A DNA stretch of 64,000 nucleotides from an uncultured Bacteroidota bacterium. Lineage in GTDB: Bacteria > Bacteroidota > Bacteroidia > AKYH767-A > 2013-40CM-41-45. Position 1 is the stretch's first letter. Each line of letters opens with the position of its first letter. Positions 17,324-26,954 of this stretch are shown here, piece after piece. The translations under genes were made by a program, and so were the position numbers. The stretch is from the NCBI GenBank assembly GCA_937871435.1, contig CALMQM010000122.1, forward strand, positions 16,302-80,301, given 5' to 3'. The notes beneath the pieces were generated by a model, which was not told the DNA's origin, searched no databases, and was given only the letters and a program-made list of their open reading frames with translations.

Positions 17324-19666
17324 TTATTTATTATAGGCTTGAGTATTTGCAAAACGGTAATTGTTTTTAAAAACTGAATTTATTAAGCCCGATGATTGTT
17401 TTTCAATCGCATACACATCGCTTTCAACAGGACGAATGAGTAATTCATCTGCATAAAATCGCTGATGAGAGTGTGCGTCTTTCCGAAACCGAAGAGAATA
17501 TTTCGCATCCGGATAAAACGCCTTGAATTGAAAACTCACTAATGACCAGTCTCCATCAATAATTTTTGACCTGGATGGAGAAATGGAAGTGATCAATGTA
17601 TCAGATGTTGTTCCCGGTTTACGGATGAGAAAATCAACATCAATCTGATTCGAAGATTCTTCGGAGTTGTTGTACCAAAAACTGAGCTCATACATTTGAC
17701 CGGAAACCAATGGCAGTTTCTGTTCATTCAACATCCTGGTTTCTTCATTTTTATTTCCTGCAAAACACCCTTTGCCATAACGGGCGTGTGATTGTTCAAG
17801 CGAATCAAAATTGTTGTAATAAAAGTAATTCCCGGTTTTTGTAAAACTGCCGGAATCCGGATGAGAAAAACCCGTCAATTCTGTCATGATGTTATGATAG
17901 ACAGAATCGGATGAAGGTGTAAAGACTGAATTGTAGTCGAGACGATACAATTTAAAAGTAATGTTCTCCCAGATCAATGTCGAATGTCCCAACCAGTAAT
18001 CTTCCTGTGTGTCGGTAGGTTCCCATGTCTTCAACAAGAGAAATGGTTTTTTTGACAGAAGATCTTTTTGTATTTCCTTTTGAATGAATGGAGGTGAAAA
18101 AAACTGGACAATATTCTTTGCTTCGTGAACAGGTGTTCGTGCCGCTGAAGAAGAAAGCAATGGAATGTTACAGCTATACGAAAGTACCATAGAGCCACGC
18201 ATACTTTCTTTTACATCCGGCGTGGTATACTGATCACTGCCAATGTGATAAAATGGAACCGGAATGACACATTGATATTCACTCTGAATCTTCCTCACTT
18301 CCTTTACGAGTGCAGTATAATCCGCACGAACAGAAGCCGGATTAAAATAATTGGGCGATTTGGTCAGATCACCTGCAATTGCTTTAAACTGAAACAAACT
18401 CTCCATCATCTGCAGCGATAGAAATGCGAACAGAAAAAGGAAAGCAAAAGTTTTTTTGCCTTTGATATGCAGGGAGCGTGTCGTAAGCCATGCGACATAA
18501 AAACTACATACACCGAAAACGAAATAAAAAATCCATGCAAATCTGCCAAGCGAACGGAATTGCCGAATCAAAGGCAACACCTGAAGTAGCGGTTCACCTC
18601 CCAGTCGGAATGGTACAGCCATTGAATAAATCAATAAGACGATTCCCGCAAACAATGATATAGTCAGCCAATGAGAATGAACCGGGTGTAGAATATGTAT
18701 AAATTTTTTTCTGAACACATCACGAATTGCTCTGACGATCATAGAAATTGCAATGAGTCCGCTTGCGATTCCAATATAAGCCCATCCTTCCCAGTGGTCC
18801 TGTGCAATTCCCAATGGTGTTGTAATCAGACTGTGAAATGGATCTTTGATCGGAAGAAATACCGTCGAGAAAGTTGCAAAATGTTCAAAGAAACCTGCCG
18901 GATACAACGGTCTTCCACTATGTTGATCCATTGAAGCAACCACACTCTGAGAAATAATAAGTGGAAGAACAATCTGTAGAAGATATCCTAAAATTTTTTT
19001 CCCATTTAGTGGTGCCGTACGAAACCACGGAAGAGAATCAAAAAGTCCAAAACAAAATGTAAACGCAACGAGAATGATCGTGAAGTAGGGGTGAATGAAA
19101 AATAAGAGTGAATTCAAAATAATTAATACAACGGTAAAGCGAAGAGGTTTTTCCGTCTCTCTGTAACGTAAGATTAAATACCAGTATGCTGGTATAATGC
19201 AGGCATAGGTTAAAGTAAGATGTCCTTCGAAGCGGAAAACCTGCGGACAAAGCAGAGTGATTGCAGTTGAAGCAATGATTACATACCAATGTGGTAAATG
19301 CAATCGTAGAAAAATGAGTGCAAGAAAATATGCGCACAATGGAAAGGAAACCAACCAAAGACAATTGAAAATTCCTACGCTGTGTTTCTCAAACCAGGGA
19401 CTCATTACTGCCAGACCTTTGACGAACGTAGTAATCAGAGTTTGTCCGTCTGTAAAAACGTGTGTCTGCCCGTACGGATAATTCATGTTTTGATATTCCG
19501 TCAGACTGCTGTCGTTTCGGATGTGCCCGCACATTACAGCATAAGTTTTAATACCATCGCCTTCACTGGTGAGCATGAAGCGGTTTGGATGAAAAATTTT
19601 TGGGGAAAGAAAAAACAGGAAAACACTCAGAACGACTGAAAAAGAAATAAGTCCCGTTCTGTTCAT
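17324..19666 (-). CDS. Large polytopic membrane protein, probable GT-C glycosyltransferase, with C-terminal beta-sandwich
   Basis: I start at ATG 19666 (780 residues); a TTG 18 bp upstream is in frame but less likely. After one helix the extracytoplasmic loop has TSEGDGIKTYAVMCGHIRND and NMNYPYGQTHVFTDGQ, an arrangement seen in GT-C-like proteins, followed by about ten helices. A long periplasmic region starts near residue 430. The extreme C-terminus (MYELSFWYNN through FYADELLIRP) resembles the beta-sandwich modules of the proteins at 10722 and 15377. It shares no strong motif with a characterised glycosyltransferase, so catalytic function is inference from architecture and neighbours. Confidence 0.7.
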   Translation of the reverse strand: MNRTGLISFSVVLSVFLFFLSPKIFHPNRFMLTSEGDGIKTYAVMCGHIRNDSSLTEYQNMNYPYGQTHVFTDGQTLITTFVKGLAVMSPWFEKHSVGIFNCLWLVSFPLCAYFLALIFLRLHLPHWYVIIASTAITLLCPQVFRFEGHLTLTYACIIPAYWYLILRYRETEKPLRFTVVLIILNSLLFFIHPYFTIILVAFTFCFGLFDSLPWFRTAPLNGKKILGYLLQIVLPLIISQSVVASMDQHSGRPLYPAGFFEHFATFSTVFLPIKDPFHSLITTPLGIAQDHWEGWAYIGIASGLIAISMIVRAIRDVFRKKFIHILHPVHSHWLTISLFAGIVLLIYSMAVPFRLGGEPLLQVLPLIRQFRSLGRFAWIFYFVFGVCSFYVAWLTTRSLHIKGKKTFAFLFLFAFLSLQMMESLFQFKAIAGDLTKSPNYFNPASVRADYTALVKEVRKIQSEYQCVIPVPFYHIGSDQYTTPDVKESMRGSMVLSYSCNIPLLSSSAARTPVHEAKNIVQFFSPPFIQKEIQKDLLSKKPFLLLKTWEPTDTQEDYWLGHSTLIWENITFKLYRLDYNSVFTPSSDSVYHNIMTELTGFSHPDSGSFTKTGNYFYYNNFDSLEQSHARYGKGCFAGNKNEETRMLNEQKLPLVSGQMYELSFWYNNSEESSNQIDVDFLIRKPGTTSDTLITSISPSRSKIIDGDWSLVSFQFKAFYPDAKYSLRFRKDAHSHQRFYADELLIRPVESDVYAIEKQSSGLINSVFKNNYRFANTQAYNK

Positions 19667-19826
19667 GGTTTGAATACTTGTCAATGGAACATTGAAGAAT
19701 TCTTATTTAATTCAAAGTTCGCTCGATTTTTTTAATCGGAATATATAACGGCTTCAATCTAATTTGATTCAGGATGTTGAAGCTTGAAATTAAAACACAA
19801 GATCAGCGAAAAGAATTTATATCGTT

Positions 19827-20528
19827 TTATTTTTTTCTCACCGTTCTCTGCTCAATTCTCTTCTCGTATTTTTCTCCCTGGAAGATACGGTGAATATAAA
19901 TTCCCGGTGTATGTATGTGATCAGGATCCAGACTTCCGGCCGGAACGAGTTCTTCCACTTCAGCAATGGTAATTTTTCCTGCCATCGCCATGAGTGGATT
20001 AAAATTTCTTGCTGTTTCACGATAAATCAAATTTCCATCTGTATCTCCTTTCCATGCTTTGACAATAGCAAACGGAGCGTCAAAAGCGTATTCCATCAGG
20101 TAATCTTTACCGTTGAAATTGCGGACTTCTTTTCCAATAGCCACCTCGGTTCCAACACCGGCAGGAGTAAAAACAGCGGGCATTCCATAACCAGCGGCGA
20201 GACAGCGTGTAGCCAGTGTACCTTGTGGAATTAGTTCTACTTCCAGCTCGCCACTCAGCATTTGTCTTTCAAACTCCGCGTTTTCTCCAACATAGGATGA
20301 AACCATCTTTTTTACCTGATGATTATTCAGTAACAAGCCGAGACCAAAATCATCTACACCGGCATTATTGGAAATACACGTAAGATTTTTCACTCCGCTT
20401 TTCACAAGTGCATGAATTGAATTTTCCGGAATGCCACACAATCCAAATCCTCCAACTAACAAAGTCATTCCATTCTCAATTCCTTTGATTGCTTCCTGTG
20501 CATTTGCAACTACTTTATTCATGGTCAT
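19827..20528 (-). CDS. scoA: 3-oxoacid CoA-transferase subunit A
   Basis: Alpha subunit of succinyl-CoA:3-ketoacid CoA-transferase. The 233-residue chain has the family start [16 protein letters not shown], the [12 protein letters not shown] segment, [13 protein letters not shown] and TPAGVGTE. Length is normal. ATG codons at 20528 and 20522 are both possible starts. The normal partner scoB is separated from it by three glycosyltransferase-island genes; the next gene downstream on this strand is the GT-C at 17324. The active heteromer needs both subunits, so they are presumably expressed from separate transcripts. Confidence 0.95.
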   Translation of the reverse strand: MTMNKVVANAQEAIKGIENGMTLLVGGFGLCGIPENSIHALVKSGVKNLTCISNNAGVDDFGLGLLLNNHQVKKMVSSYVGENAEFERQMLSGELEVELIPQGTLATRCLAAGYGMPAVFTPAGVGTEVAIGKEVRNFNGKDYLMEYAFDAPFAIVKAWKGDTDGNLIYRETARNFNPLMAMAGKITIAEVEELVPAGSLDPDHIHTPGIYIHRIFQGEKYEKRIEQRTVRKK

Positions 20529-20600
20529 GAAATTTTACATATTCAATTTTGTATTCCCGTAAACAAAATCCGGGTGGATAATTTTCAATCGGAAAGATTC

Positions 20601-22820
20601 TCAGAATCCGGTTTCTTTATCAAACGGCGATGATCTCTCTTCTCCGGGTTGTTTGTATTTGTCGCAATTCAATTCGACGCTGAGTGGTTCTTTCGGAGCT
20701 TCGAAATCACCTTTGGAAACATTCAGTTCTTTATCGGCATAAACTTTTTGCATGTACAATGCCCAGATAGGCATTGCAGTTCGTGCTCCTTGTCCGAGAT
20801 CAAGAGAGCGGAAATGCACAGATCTATCTTCAGCTCCAACCCAACAACCAGAAACGAGTTCCGGTGTGATTCCCATGAACCAACCGTCACTCTGATTTTG
20901 CGTAGTTCCGGTTTTTCCTGCAATCGGATTGCTGAATTTATACTGGCCACGCAAACGAGCGCCTGTTCCAAATTGTACCACACCTTGCATCAGATTGAGC
21001 ATAAGGTAGGCGGTTTCTTCGCTGATGGCTTCCACTTTTCTCGGAACAAATTCCTGTAACACGTTTCCATTTTTGTCTTCAATCCGTGTGAGATAAGTAG
21101 GTTCAGTCCACACGCCTTTGTTTGCAAATGCGGAATAAGCTCCCACCATTTCATATACAGAAACGTCTGCAGTACCAAGACAAATAGATGGCACAGCAGG
21201 CAGGTCGCTGGAGATACCCATTCGGTGTGCGACTTCGATCAAAGCCTGTGGACCGAATTGTTTCATAAGGTAGGCGGAAATGGTATTTACAGATTCTGCC
21301 AGCCCTTGTTTCAAAGTGAGGATCCCGCCGTATTTACCGTCGGAATTCTCAGGAGACCATGGTGGTTGTCCGCCGGGCAATTCAATCGTTACACGAACAT
21401 TCGGAACTTTATAACAAGGTGAATATCCTTCCTGCATCGCCAGTGTGTAGAGGAAAGGTTTGAATGTAGATCCGACCTGCCGCTTTCCTTCCTTTACGTG
21501 ATCGTATTTGAAAAAGCGGTAATCATTTCCACCAACCCATGCACGAATGAAACCTGTTTGTGGTTCCATCGACATGAATCCACATTGCAATATCTTCTTG
21601 TAATACTTGATGCTATCCATGGGAGAAAGAGTCGTATCAATAGGGCCCTTCCAGCTGAACAAAGTCATTTTTGTTTTGGTAGCAAATGCTTTTTTAATGT
21701 CTTTCTCACTCGCCTTTGCCGCCTTCATCGCGATATATCTGTCGGAACGTTTCATTCCTTCGGTGAGCACTTCTTTGTGCTCTTCCCAGGGATCTCTTCC
21801 TTTCCAATGATCCGTAAATTTTTTCTGCAGCTCGGTCATGTGCTCCTTCATCGCATCCTCCGCGTATTTCTGCATACGAGAATCGATGGTGGTGTAAATT
21901 CTCAGACCGTCATTGTACAAATTGTAGGGTTTTCCGGTAGAATTGTTGATGTGCTCCTTGCACCATTTCAACATATCTGTCCTTAGTGATTCCCTGAAAT
22001 AAGTCGCCAATCCAAAATTGTGGTCATCTACCTGATAATTTAATTTGATGGGCAATGCTTTGATGGAATCAAATTGTTCCTCAGTAAGAAAATTATATTT
22101 CATCATTTGTCCGAGCACCACATTTCTTCTGGCAAGAGAATTTTTCGGATTGCGGACCGGACTGTACATTGTTGGAGCTTTCAACAAACCCACCAGCACG
22201 GCTGATTCCTGAATGTTCAGAGAATCGGGAGTCTGATTGAAATATGTTCTGGCCGCAGATTTTATTCCAAAAGCATTGCTGCTGAATTCGACCGTGTTGA
22301 GATACATGGCCATGATTTCTTCTTTGGTGTATTGTTGTTCCAGTCGAACAGCAATAATCCACTCTTGAATTTTTTGAATGATCCGTTCAATCTTTGACCC
22401 TGGCTTTTCGTGAAAGAGATTTTTCGCGAGCTGTTGTGTAATAGTACTTCCACCGCCGGATTTTCCCGCTCCGGCAATTGCCCTCAGCAGTCCCCGGATA
22501 TCCACACCGCTGTGTTCTTCAAAACGGATATCTTCCGTTGCCTTCAAGGCGTTGATCACATTGGGAGAAAGCTCGTAATAATGTACGTTGGTTCGGTTTT
22601 GTGTGTAATATTTTCCAAGTACCACCTGATCAGTGGAAATAATCTCAGCAGCGAGGTTGCTTTGCGGATTCTCAAGTTCCTCAAAAGTTGGAAGCTCTTC
22701 CCCGATCCATCCTTTGGATGCGAAATAAATTACACAGGATAAAACCAGTAATGGAGAAAAAACAATCAGCCACAGAATAATAACAAGCTTCCTGAAATTC
22801 TTTTTGGTGGATTTTGGCAT
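20601..22820 (-). CDS. Penicillin-binding protein 1A, bifunctional transglycosylase/transpeptidase
   Basis: Class A PBP that polymerises and crosslinks peptidoglycan at the inner membrane. The 739-residue protein has an N-terminal anchor (about 12-34), a GT51 domain with catalytic E96 in ATEDIRFEEHSG and GGSTITQQLAKN (123-134), and a transpeptidase domain with S451-T-F-K, SVN in AESVNTISAY and K636-T-G. All catalytic motifs are intact. In Bacteroidota this gene is often near gldH, as here, although the two M16 peptidase genes separate them. It lies 72 bp upstream of scoA on the same strand. Confidence 0.95.
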   Translation of the reverse strand: MPKSTKKNFRKLVIILWLIVFSPLLVLSCVIYFASKGWIGEELPTFEELENPQSNLAAEIISTDQVVLGKYYTQNRTNVHYYELSPNVINALKATEDIRFEEHSGVDIRGLLRAIAGAGKSGGGSTITQQLAKNLFHEKPGSKIERIIQKIQEWIIAVRLEQQYTKEEIMAMYLNTVEFSSNAFGIKSAARTYFNQTPDSLNIQESAVLVGLLKAPTMYSPVRNPKNSLARRNVVLGQMMKYNFLTEEQFDSIKALPIKLNYQVDDHNFGLATYFRESLRTDMLKWCKEHINNSTGKPYNLYNDGLRIYTTIDSRMQKYAEDAMKEHMTELQKKFTDHWKGRDPWEEHKEVLTEGMKRSDRYIAMKAAKASEKDIKKAFATKTKMTLFSWKGPIDTTLSPMDSIKYYKKILQCGFMSMEPQTGFIRAWVGGNDYRFFKYDHVKEGKRQVGSTFKPFLYTLAMQEGYSPCYKVPNVRVTIELPGGQPPWSPENSDGKYGGILTLKQGLAESVNTISAYLMKQFGPQALIEVAHRMGISSDLPAVPSICLGTADVSVYEMVGAYSAFANKGVWTEPTYLTRIEDKNGNVLQEFVPRKVEAISEETAYLMLNLMQGVVQFGTGARLRGQYKFSNPIAGKTGTTQNQSDGWFMGITPELVSGCWVGAEDRSVHFRSLDLGQGARTAMPIWALYMQKVYADKELNVSKGDFEAPKEPLSVELNCDKYKQPGEERSSPFDKETGF

Positions 22821-22982
22821 ACGATTCTCTGGTTCCCGGAGGGATAAAAGTACTAAAATTTGATGCTTCAGGAACCCGTTTCAGGTATTGTTGAATCGAT
22901 TTTCTAACAGTGTTTTTTACATTTCTCTCAACGGCAAACCGGGGAATTCATTGTGTCCGACCACTATAAAATCCGGTTAAAA

Positions 22983-23016
22983 AAAAGCGCAGGTAAAAAT
23001 TCTTACCTGCGCTTTT
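22983..23016 (-). terminator. Strong terminator after the M16 peptidase pair
   Basis: A perfect 14-bp stem (AAAAGCGCAGGTAA/TTACCTGCGCTTTT) with a 6-nt loop. On the minus strand the stem is followed by an extended T run. It lies 55 bp after the stop codon of the peptidase at 23071 and separates that operon from the PBP gene. Confidence 0.9.
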
Positions 23017-23070
23017 CAGAGATGAATGAATGCTCAAACATTCATAATTCAGACGATTGTTTTCTTTTGA

Positions 23071-24636
23071 TTATTTTTTATTGCTAAAAGTATTGTCTGA
23101 CTCAATAATCCTTACCTGAACTACAGGAATTGGGAATGTGGATACTTCCTTATCATCAGCTTTGATTTCTTCGGTAACAGAAGATTGCATCGCGGGAGAA
23201 TATACCATAGGAGAAATGGAACCGGACTCAAGACCTGTTTTTAAACCATCCACTTCACTCTTGTCTGTAACCATCACAATATCCATTTTGCCAAGGATAA
23301 AGTATTTCTTGATAGCGGCATTCACATCTTCAAGCTTCAGGCGGGTAAGCTCACGACCCAATTCAGTTATCCAGTCGGTGCGACCATAAAATTTAGAATC
23401 CATCATGAAGCCAAGTTTTTTATTTGTATTTTCTACATAGAGTTTGGTATAACTCATAAGGAAATTTCTTGTTTCCTCAAACTGCTCATTGGTTAAACCT
23501 TGCGATACCAAATTCGAATATTCACGCAATGCCATACGCAAAGCAAACCGGGCATGTCCTTCTTTTAGAGAATCAAGTCCAGGGTATTGCGACTTCAGGC
23601 TTTTTGCGGTTTGTACCGGACGCAGCCAGATGCTGAAGTAATTCATGTGTCGTGGGGTTCCCGGAACAGGCAGCATATTGCCTCCACCGTTTTCATACCA
23701 TTCGATGTAAGAGTAGTCGCCATAGTTCATCGAACGCTGTTCACGGATCTTCTGATACAGTCGGGAATAGGATTTACGGTGTTCTCCTAACCAGGAATTG
23801 GCAACCATTAACGCGGCGAAATCCGGAGACTCACGTGTGATGTCCATCGGAAATCCTGCAGAAATCGCAGTCCCAATCGCGTTATCTTTTGAAACGATGT
23901 CAACATAGATTCCTGCCGGTGCTTCAGCTTTTGTCAGTTCCGGTATAGGAGCCGGTTCCTGAGGGAGCACAGAAAAGTCTTTTGTTAAGTTGACAATCAT
24001 TTCATTGGAATAATCACCGGCAATACCAATGATCAGGTTATTGCGGGTAAATGCTTTGCGGTATTGAGCCATCACATCTTCCCGTGTAATGGTGGCAAGA
24101 GATGCGGAGGTTCCTTGTGTCAGATGCTCATATGGTGTTCCACGGAAAATCATCGCTTCAAGTAACTTTTTTCCATACTCTTCATCCGATGACTGTCGAA
24201 TCACTTCATCAACATAATTTTTTTGGTTGGAAAGTGTACGTTGAAAATCTTCTTCAGCGAATGCAGGATGCAATAGTTTTTGAAGAATGATAGCGTAGAA
24301 ATCGTTGTAATAATCAGAAGGAACTTCAAAAGAGAAAGTACTTACTTCCTTGTCAGTGAAACAATTCATGCGCGCGGCCCAGGGGAAAATCATTTTCTGA
24401 ATTTCCGTAGCTGTGTATTTTTCAGTACCGCCATCCATCATGATGTCAGCAGTGAGATAGGTCAAACCTTCTTTGCCAACCGGATCAGCGATGGATCCGT
24501 TGCGAAACATGAACTTGAGGACAATCTTTCCTGAATTCGCCTGTTTCAATTCTACAAATTCCTGCGCGTATCCTGTACCGGCAGCAACTGCCATCAACAG
24601 AAGAAGGGAGGAGCAAAATATTTTGATTGATTTCAT
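23071..24636 (-). CDS. M16 family peptidase-like protein, catalytically inactive subunit
   Basis: A 521-residue exported protein with an N-terminal signal peptide (SLLLLMAVAAGTGYAQ). It has the two-lobed M16 layout, but at the metal site, where active enzymes have HxxEH, it reads GLTYLTADIMMDGGTEKYT, so both histidines and the glutamate are missing. It lies 39 bp after the gene at 24676, whose product has an intact HFFEH. Such pairs form active/inactive heterodimers in the processing-peptidase family. It probably acts in the periplasm as the partner subunit. A strong terminator follows the gene. Confidence 0.9.
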   Translation of the reverse strand: MKSIKIFCSSLLLLMAVAAGTGYAQEFVELKQANSGKIVLKFMFRNGSIADPVGKEGLTYLTADIMMDGGTEKYTATEIQKMIFPWAARMNCFTDKEVSTFSFEVPSDYYNDFYAIILQKLLHPAFAEEDFQRTLSNQKNYVDEVIRQSSDEEYGKKLLEAMIFRGTPYEHLTQGTSASLATITREDVMAQYRKAFTRNNLIIGIAGDYSNEMIVNLTKDFSVLPQEPAPIPELTKAEAPAGIYVDIVSKDNAIGTAISAGFPMDITRESPDFAALMVANSWLGEHRKSYSRLYQKIREQRSMNYGDYSYIEWYENGGGNMLPVPGTPRHMNYFSIWLRPVQTAKSLKSQYPGLDSLKEGHARFALRMALREYSNLVSQGLTNEQFEETRNFLMSYTKLYVENTNKKLGFMMDSKFYGRTDWITELGRELTRLKLEDVNAAIKKYFILGKMDIVMVTDKSEVDGLKTGLESGSISPMVYSPAMQSSVTEEIKADDKEVSTFPIPVVQVRIIESDNTFSNKK

Positions 24637-24675
24637 TGGGTCGTTTGAATTAAATGTGTTGTGTTGAGATGAAAA

Positions 24676-26178
24676 TTACTTCAGGTTTTCCTTGCTGTTC
24701 GGAGAAATGGTACCGATAGTAAGCCTGTCTGAACGAAAATACTTCTTCGCAACATTCATGATATCCTGAGCAGTCACTTTGTCGTACATTCCATAGTAAT
24801 TATTCAAAGACTCAGGATTCCCGGTAAGCCAGGTGAAGGAACTCAGCGATTGAGCTATAGCAGACGGGTTGTCGATCGACATCCGGAAACTGTTTTTCAA
24901 ATTCAGTTTTGCTGCTTTCAACAATTCAGTGTCTACAGCTTTCGTTCCTGCTTCAACAAGTGTGCGCATGATCTCCTCTTTTACCATTTTGAATGCAGTA
25001 GTGTCAACAAGTGAAGCATCAATCGAAATCAGGAAAGGATCACGAGTATTACTTACACCTCCGTCGATTGATCTTGCTTTCTGCTCTTTCATCACCAGTT
25101 TGTTATACAGATCAGAAGTCTCTGAAAAGTAAATAGAGAACAATACATCCAATGCAGGTAAATCAATAGCTGCATCATTGTGTGCAGGTCCTTTGTAATT
25201 CAGACTGAGGAAAGGAGGGAAGCCCGGCTTTTGTAAATGTGTATACCGTGTTTGAGTTTGTACAGGTTCAACAGGGATGGAAGAAGAGTAATTTCCTTTT
25301 TTCCAGCTACCGAAATATTTTTGAGCCAGTTGGTTGACTTCACCCGGCTTCGCATCACCTACAACAATGATTGTACAGTATTCCGGACGATAGTAACGAT
25401 TGAAAAATAATCTGGAATAATCATATTGATTGGGCATGTCCACTACATCCTCCCAGAATCCCATCGTCGTATGTTTGTACGTGTGGTTGCTGAACGCGGT
25501 ATTCTGAATCATCTCATTCAGTTTCGTGTATGGATTGGATGAGTTTTTTGTATATTCACCTTTCACAGCACCTGCTTCAGTTTTAAAATCCTCAATGGAA
25601 TAATCAAGATTCATGAAACGATCACTTTCAAGATCGAACATGGTTTCCAGTTTTTCAGAAGAACCGGTCATGTGGTACAACGTTCTGTCAAGACTGGTAT
25701 TTGCATTGGCAGACGCTCCGGTGGATTTAAGAATTGAACTGTATTTATCTTTTGAATATTTCTTCGTACCGCGAAACATCATGTGTTCAAAGAAATGTGC
25801 AAAGCCCGTTTTGCCGGATTCAATTTCATTGCGGGAACCCACACGAACAACTATATAAAAAGAAGCAACTCCTTTGCTGTCGTAAGGAACTGTCACCACG
25901 TTCAATCCATTATCCAGTTTTTTCTGATAAATAGGATACGGAAGAATTTTATCTTTCTGCTGGAGCGGTTCCTGCCGGATCTCAAGTGATTTTTGAGGGA
26001 TGGCACCAGCAGGTTTTACTTGTGAAGACGTACCCGGATGTGCATTCACAGGCATAGCTTGCTTTGGTTTCGGTTTTGGTTTGCTTTGACTGGTCTGTGC
26101 CTGGATAACAGCAACAGACGAGAACAGGAAAAGCCCTGTAAACAAGGCTGCGATGATTTTTTTCATAGTCATATTCAT
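24676..26178 (-). CDS. M16 family zinc metallopeptidase, active subunit
   Basis: A 500-residue periplasmic peptidase of the pitrilysin/processing-peptidase family. A signal peptide (FLFSSVAVIQAQ) is followed by a lysine/proline-rich linker (SKPKPKPKQ) and the inverted zinc motif H128-F-F-E131-H132 in GFAHFFEHMMFRG. The downstream glutamate ligand probably lies in the TEAGAVKGEY segment. There are three possible ATG starts within 15 bp (26178, 26172, 26166); the third gives MKKIIAALFTG, the most typical signal peptide. First gene of a two-gene operon with the inactive homologue. Substrate unknown. Confidence 0.92.
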   Translation of the reverse strand: MNMTMKKIIAALFTGLFLFSSVAVIQAQTSQSKPKPKPKQAMPVNAHPGTSSQVKPAGAIPQKSLEIRQEPLQQKDKILPYPIYQKKLDNGLNVVTVPYDSKGVASFYIVVRVGSRNEIESGKTGFAHFFEHMMFRGTKKYSKDKYSSILKSTGASANANTSLDRTLYHMTGSSEKLETMFDLESDRFMNLDYSIEDFKTEAGAVKGEYTKNSSNPYTKLNEMIQNTAFSNHTYKHTTMGFWEDVVDMPNQYDYSRLFFNRYYRPEYCTIIVVGDAKPGEVNQLAQKYFGSWKKGNYSSSIPVEPVQTQTRYTHLQKPGFPPFLSLNYKGPAHNDAAIDLPALDVLFSIYFSETSDLYNKLVMKEQKARSIDGGVSNTRDPFLISIDASLVDTTAFKMVKEEIMRTLVEAGTKAVDTELLKAAKLNLKNSFRMSIDNPSAIAQSLSSFTWLTGNPESLNNYYGMYDKVTAQDIMNVAKKYFRSDRLTIGTISPNSKENLK

Positions 26179-26407
26179 GTGTCTGCGAAGTTAGGATTTT
26201 CATCATGGAAATAACATTCTACCGGAAGCAAACATCCTTTTCAAAATGACAGATCAGCTGTATCTTCTTCAATCTGAACACTTCAGCAAAAATTCAAACA
26301 AAATTCAGTCGGGAAATTTAAGATACAATAACAATTACATCTTTGGCTTCATCTGCTGAAATCAATATTTTTTCCGGCATTGCGTTCAAATCAGGTAGCT
26401 TTACACA

Positions 26408-26899
26408 ATGCGAATTCTATTGCTTTTACTTTTCATATCCTCATCTCTTTCCGCACAAAAGATCTCTTCTGCTGTGCAGGCAAGAACAGATATTATGAAT
26501 CTGTTACAGGAAAGAAAAGTGTTGTTTGATGAATATACAGCTTCGCTCCGGGAAAGAAGCGGGATCTTCGGACAACGTACCAAAACGGATCTGAGGGAAA
26601 GCCAGGCTAAATTACAGGAGATCGTTGATGCCGATAACCGAATCATTAGTGCATTGAACCGAATGTTGGATTACAAGAATTTTGAAAAACTAAACCTCAC
26701 CTACAGCGCGAACAGTAACGAAGACCGCATTCAGAGTTTACAACAATTGTCGGATACATTAAACAAACAGGTGGAAACTCTTCGCTCTGAAAACAAAAAA
26801 TTAATTTCAGATGCCCGCAAATCGGATTTTTATTTTTTTCTCCTGATTATGATCCTGATCGGGATTGCTGCTCGTTGGTATTACCTTCGAAGAAAATAA
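26408..26899 (+). CDS. Hypothetical protein with signal peptide, coiled coil and C-terminal membrane helix
   Basis: A 163-residue protein. The N-terminus is a signal peptide (LLLLLFISSSLSAQ). The middle is charged and helical, with heptad-like spacing in RIQSLQQLSDTLNKQVETL, suggesting a coiled coil. A single hydrophobic helix (FYFFLLIMILIGIAA) precedes a basic RRK tail, so the bulk would sit in the periplasm, anchored in the inner membrane. TAGCTTTA just upstream is a near-consensus -7 box. It is convergent with gldH. No function can be assigned; a role near the gliding or cell-envelope genes would be speculation. Confidence 0.75.
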   Translation: MRILLLLLFISSSLSAQKISSAVQARTDIMNLLQERKVLFDEYTASLRERSGIFGQRTKTDLRESQAKLQEIVDADNRIISALNRMLDYKNFEKLNLTYSANSNEDRIQSLQQLSDTLNKQVETLRSENKKLISDARKSDFYFFLLIMILIGIAARWYYLRRK

Positions 26900-26906
26900 A
26901 AGAAAA

Positions 26907-26936
26907 ATTTCTTTTCGCGTTGGTTAGAAAAGAAAT
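26907..26936. terminator. Possible bidirectional hairpin between convergent genes
   Basis: A perfect 10-bp AT-rich stem (ATTTCTTTTC/GAAAAGAAAT) with a 10-nt loop in the 55-bp gap between the convergent gene ends at 26899 and 26955. It lacks a clean T run, so termination is only likely. Confidence 0.45.
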
Positions 26937-26954
26937 CCGAAATTTATTGATCCT

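Noticed and set aside
21498..21986. 162-codon open frame opposite the PBP1A gene
   Set aside because: Antisense shadow; composition is that of a reverse-complemented coding sequence.
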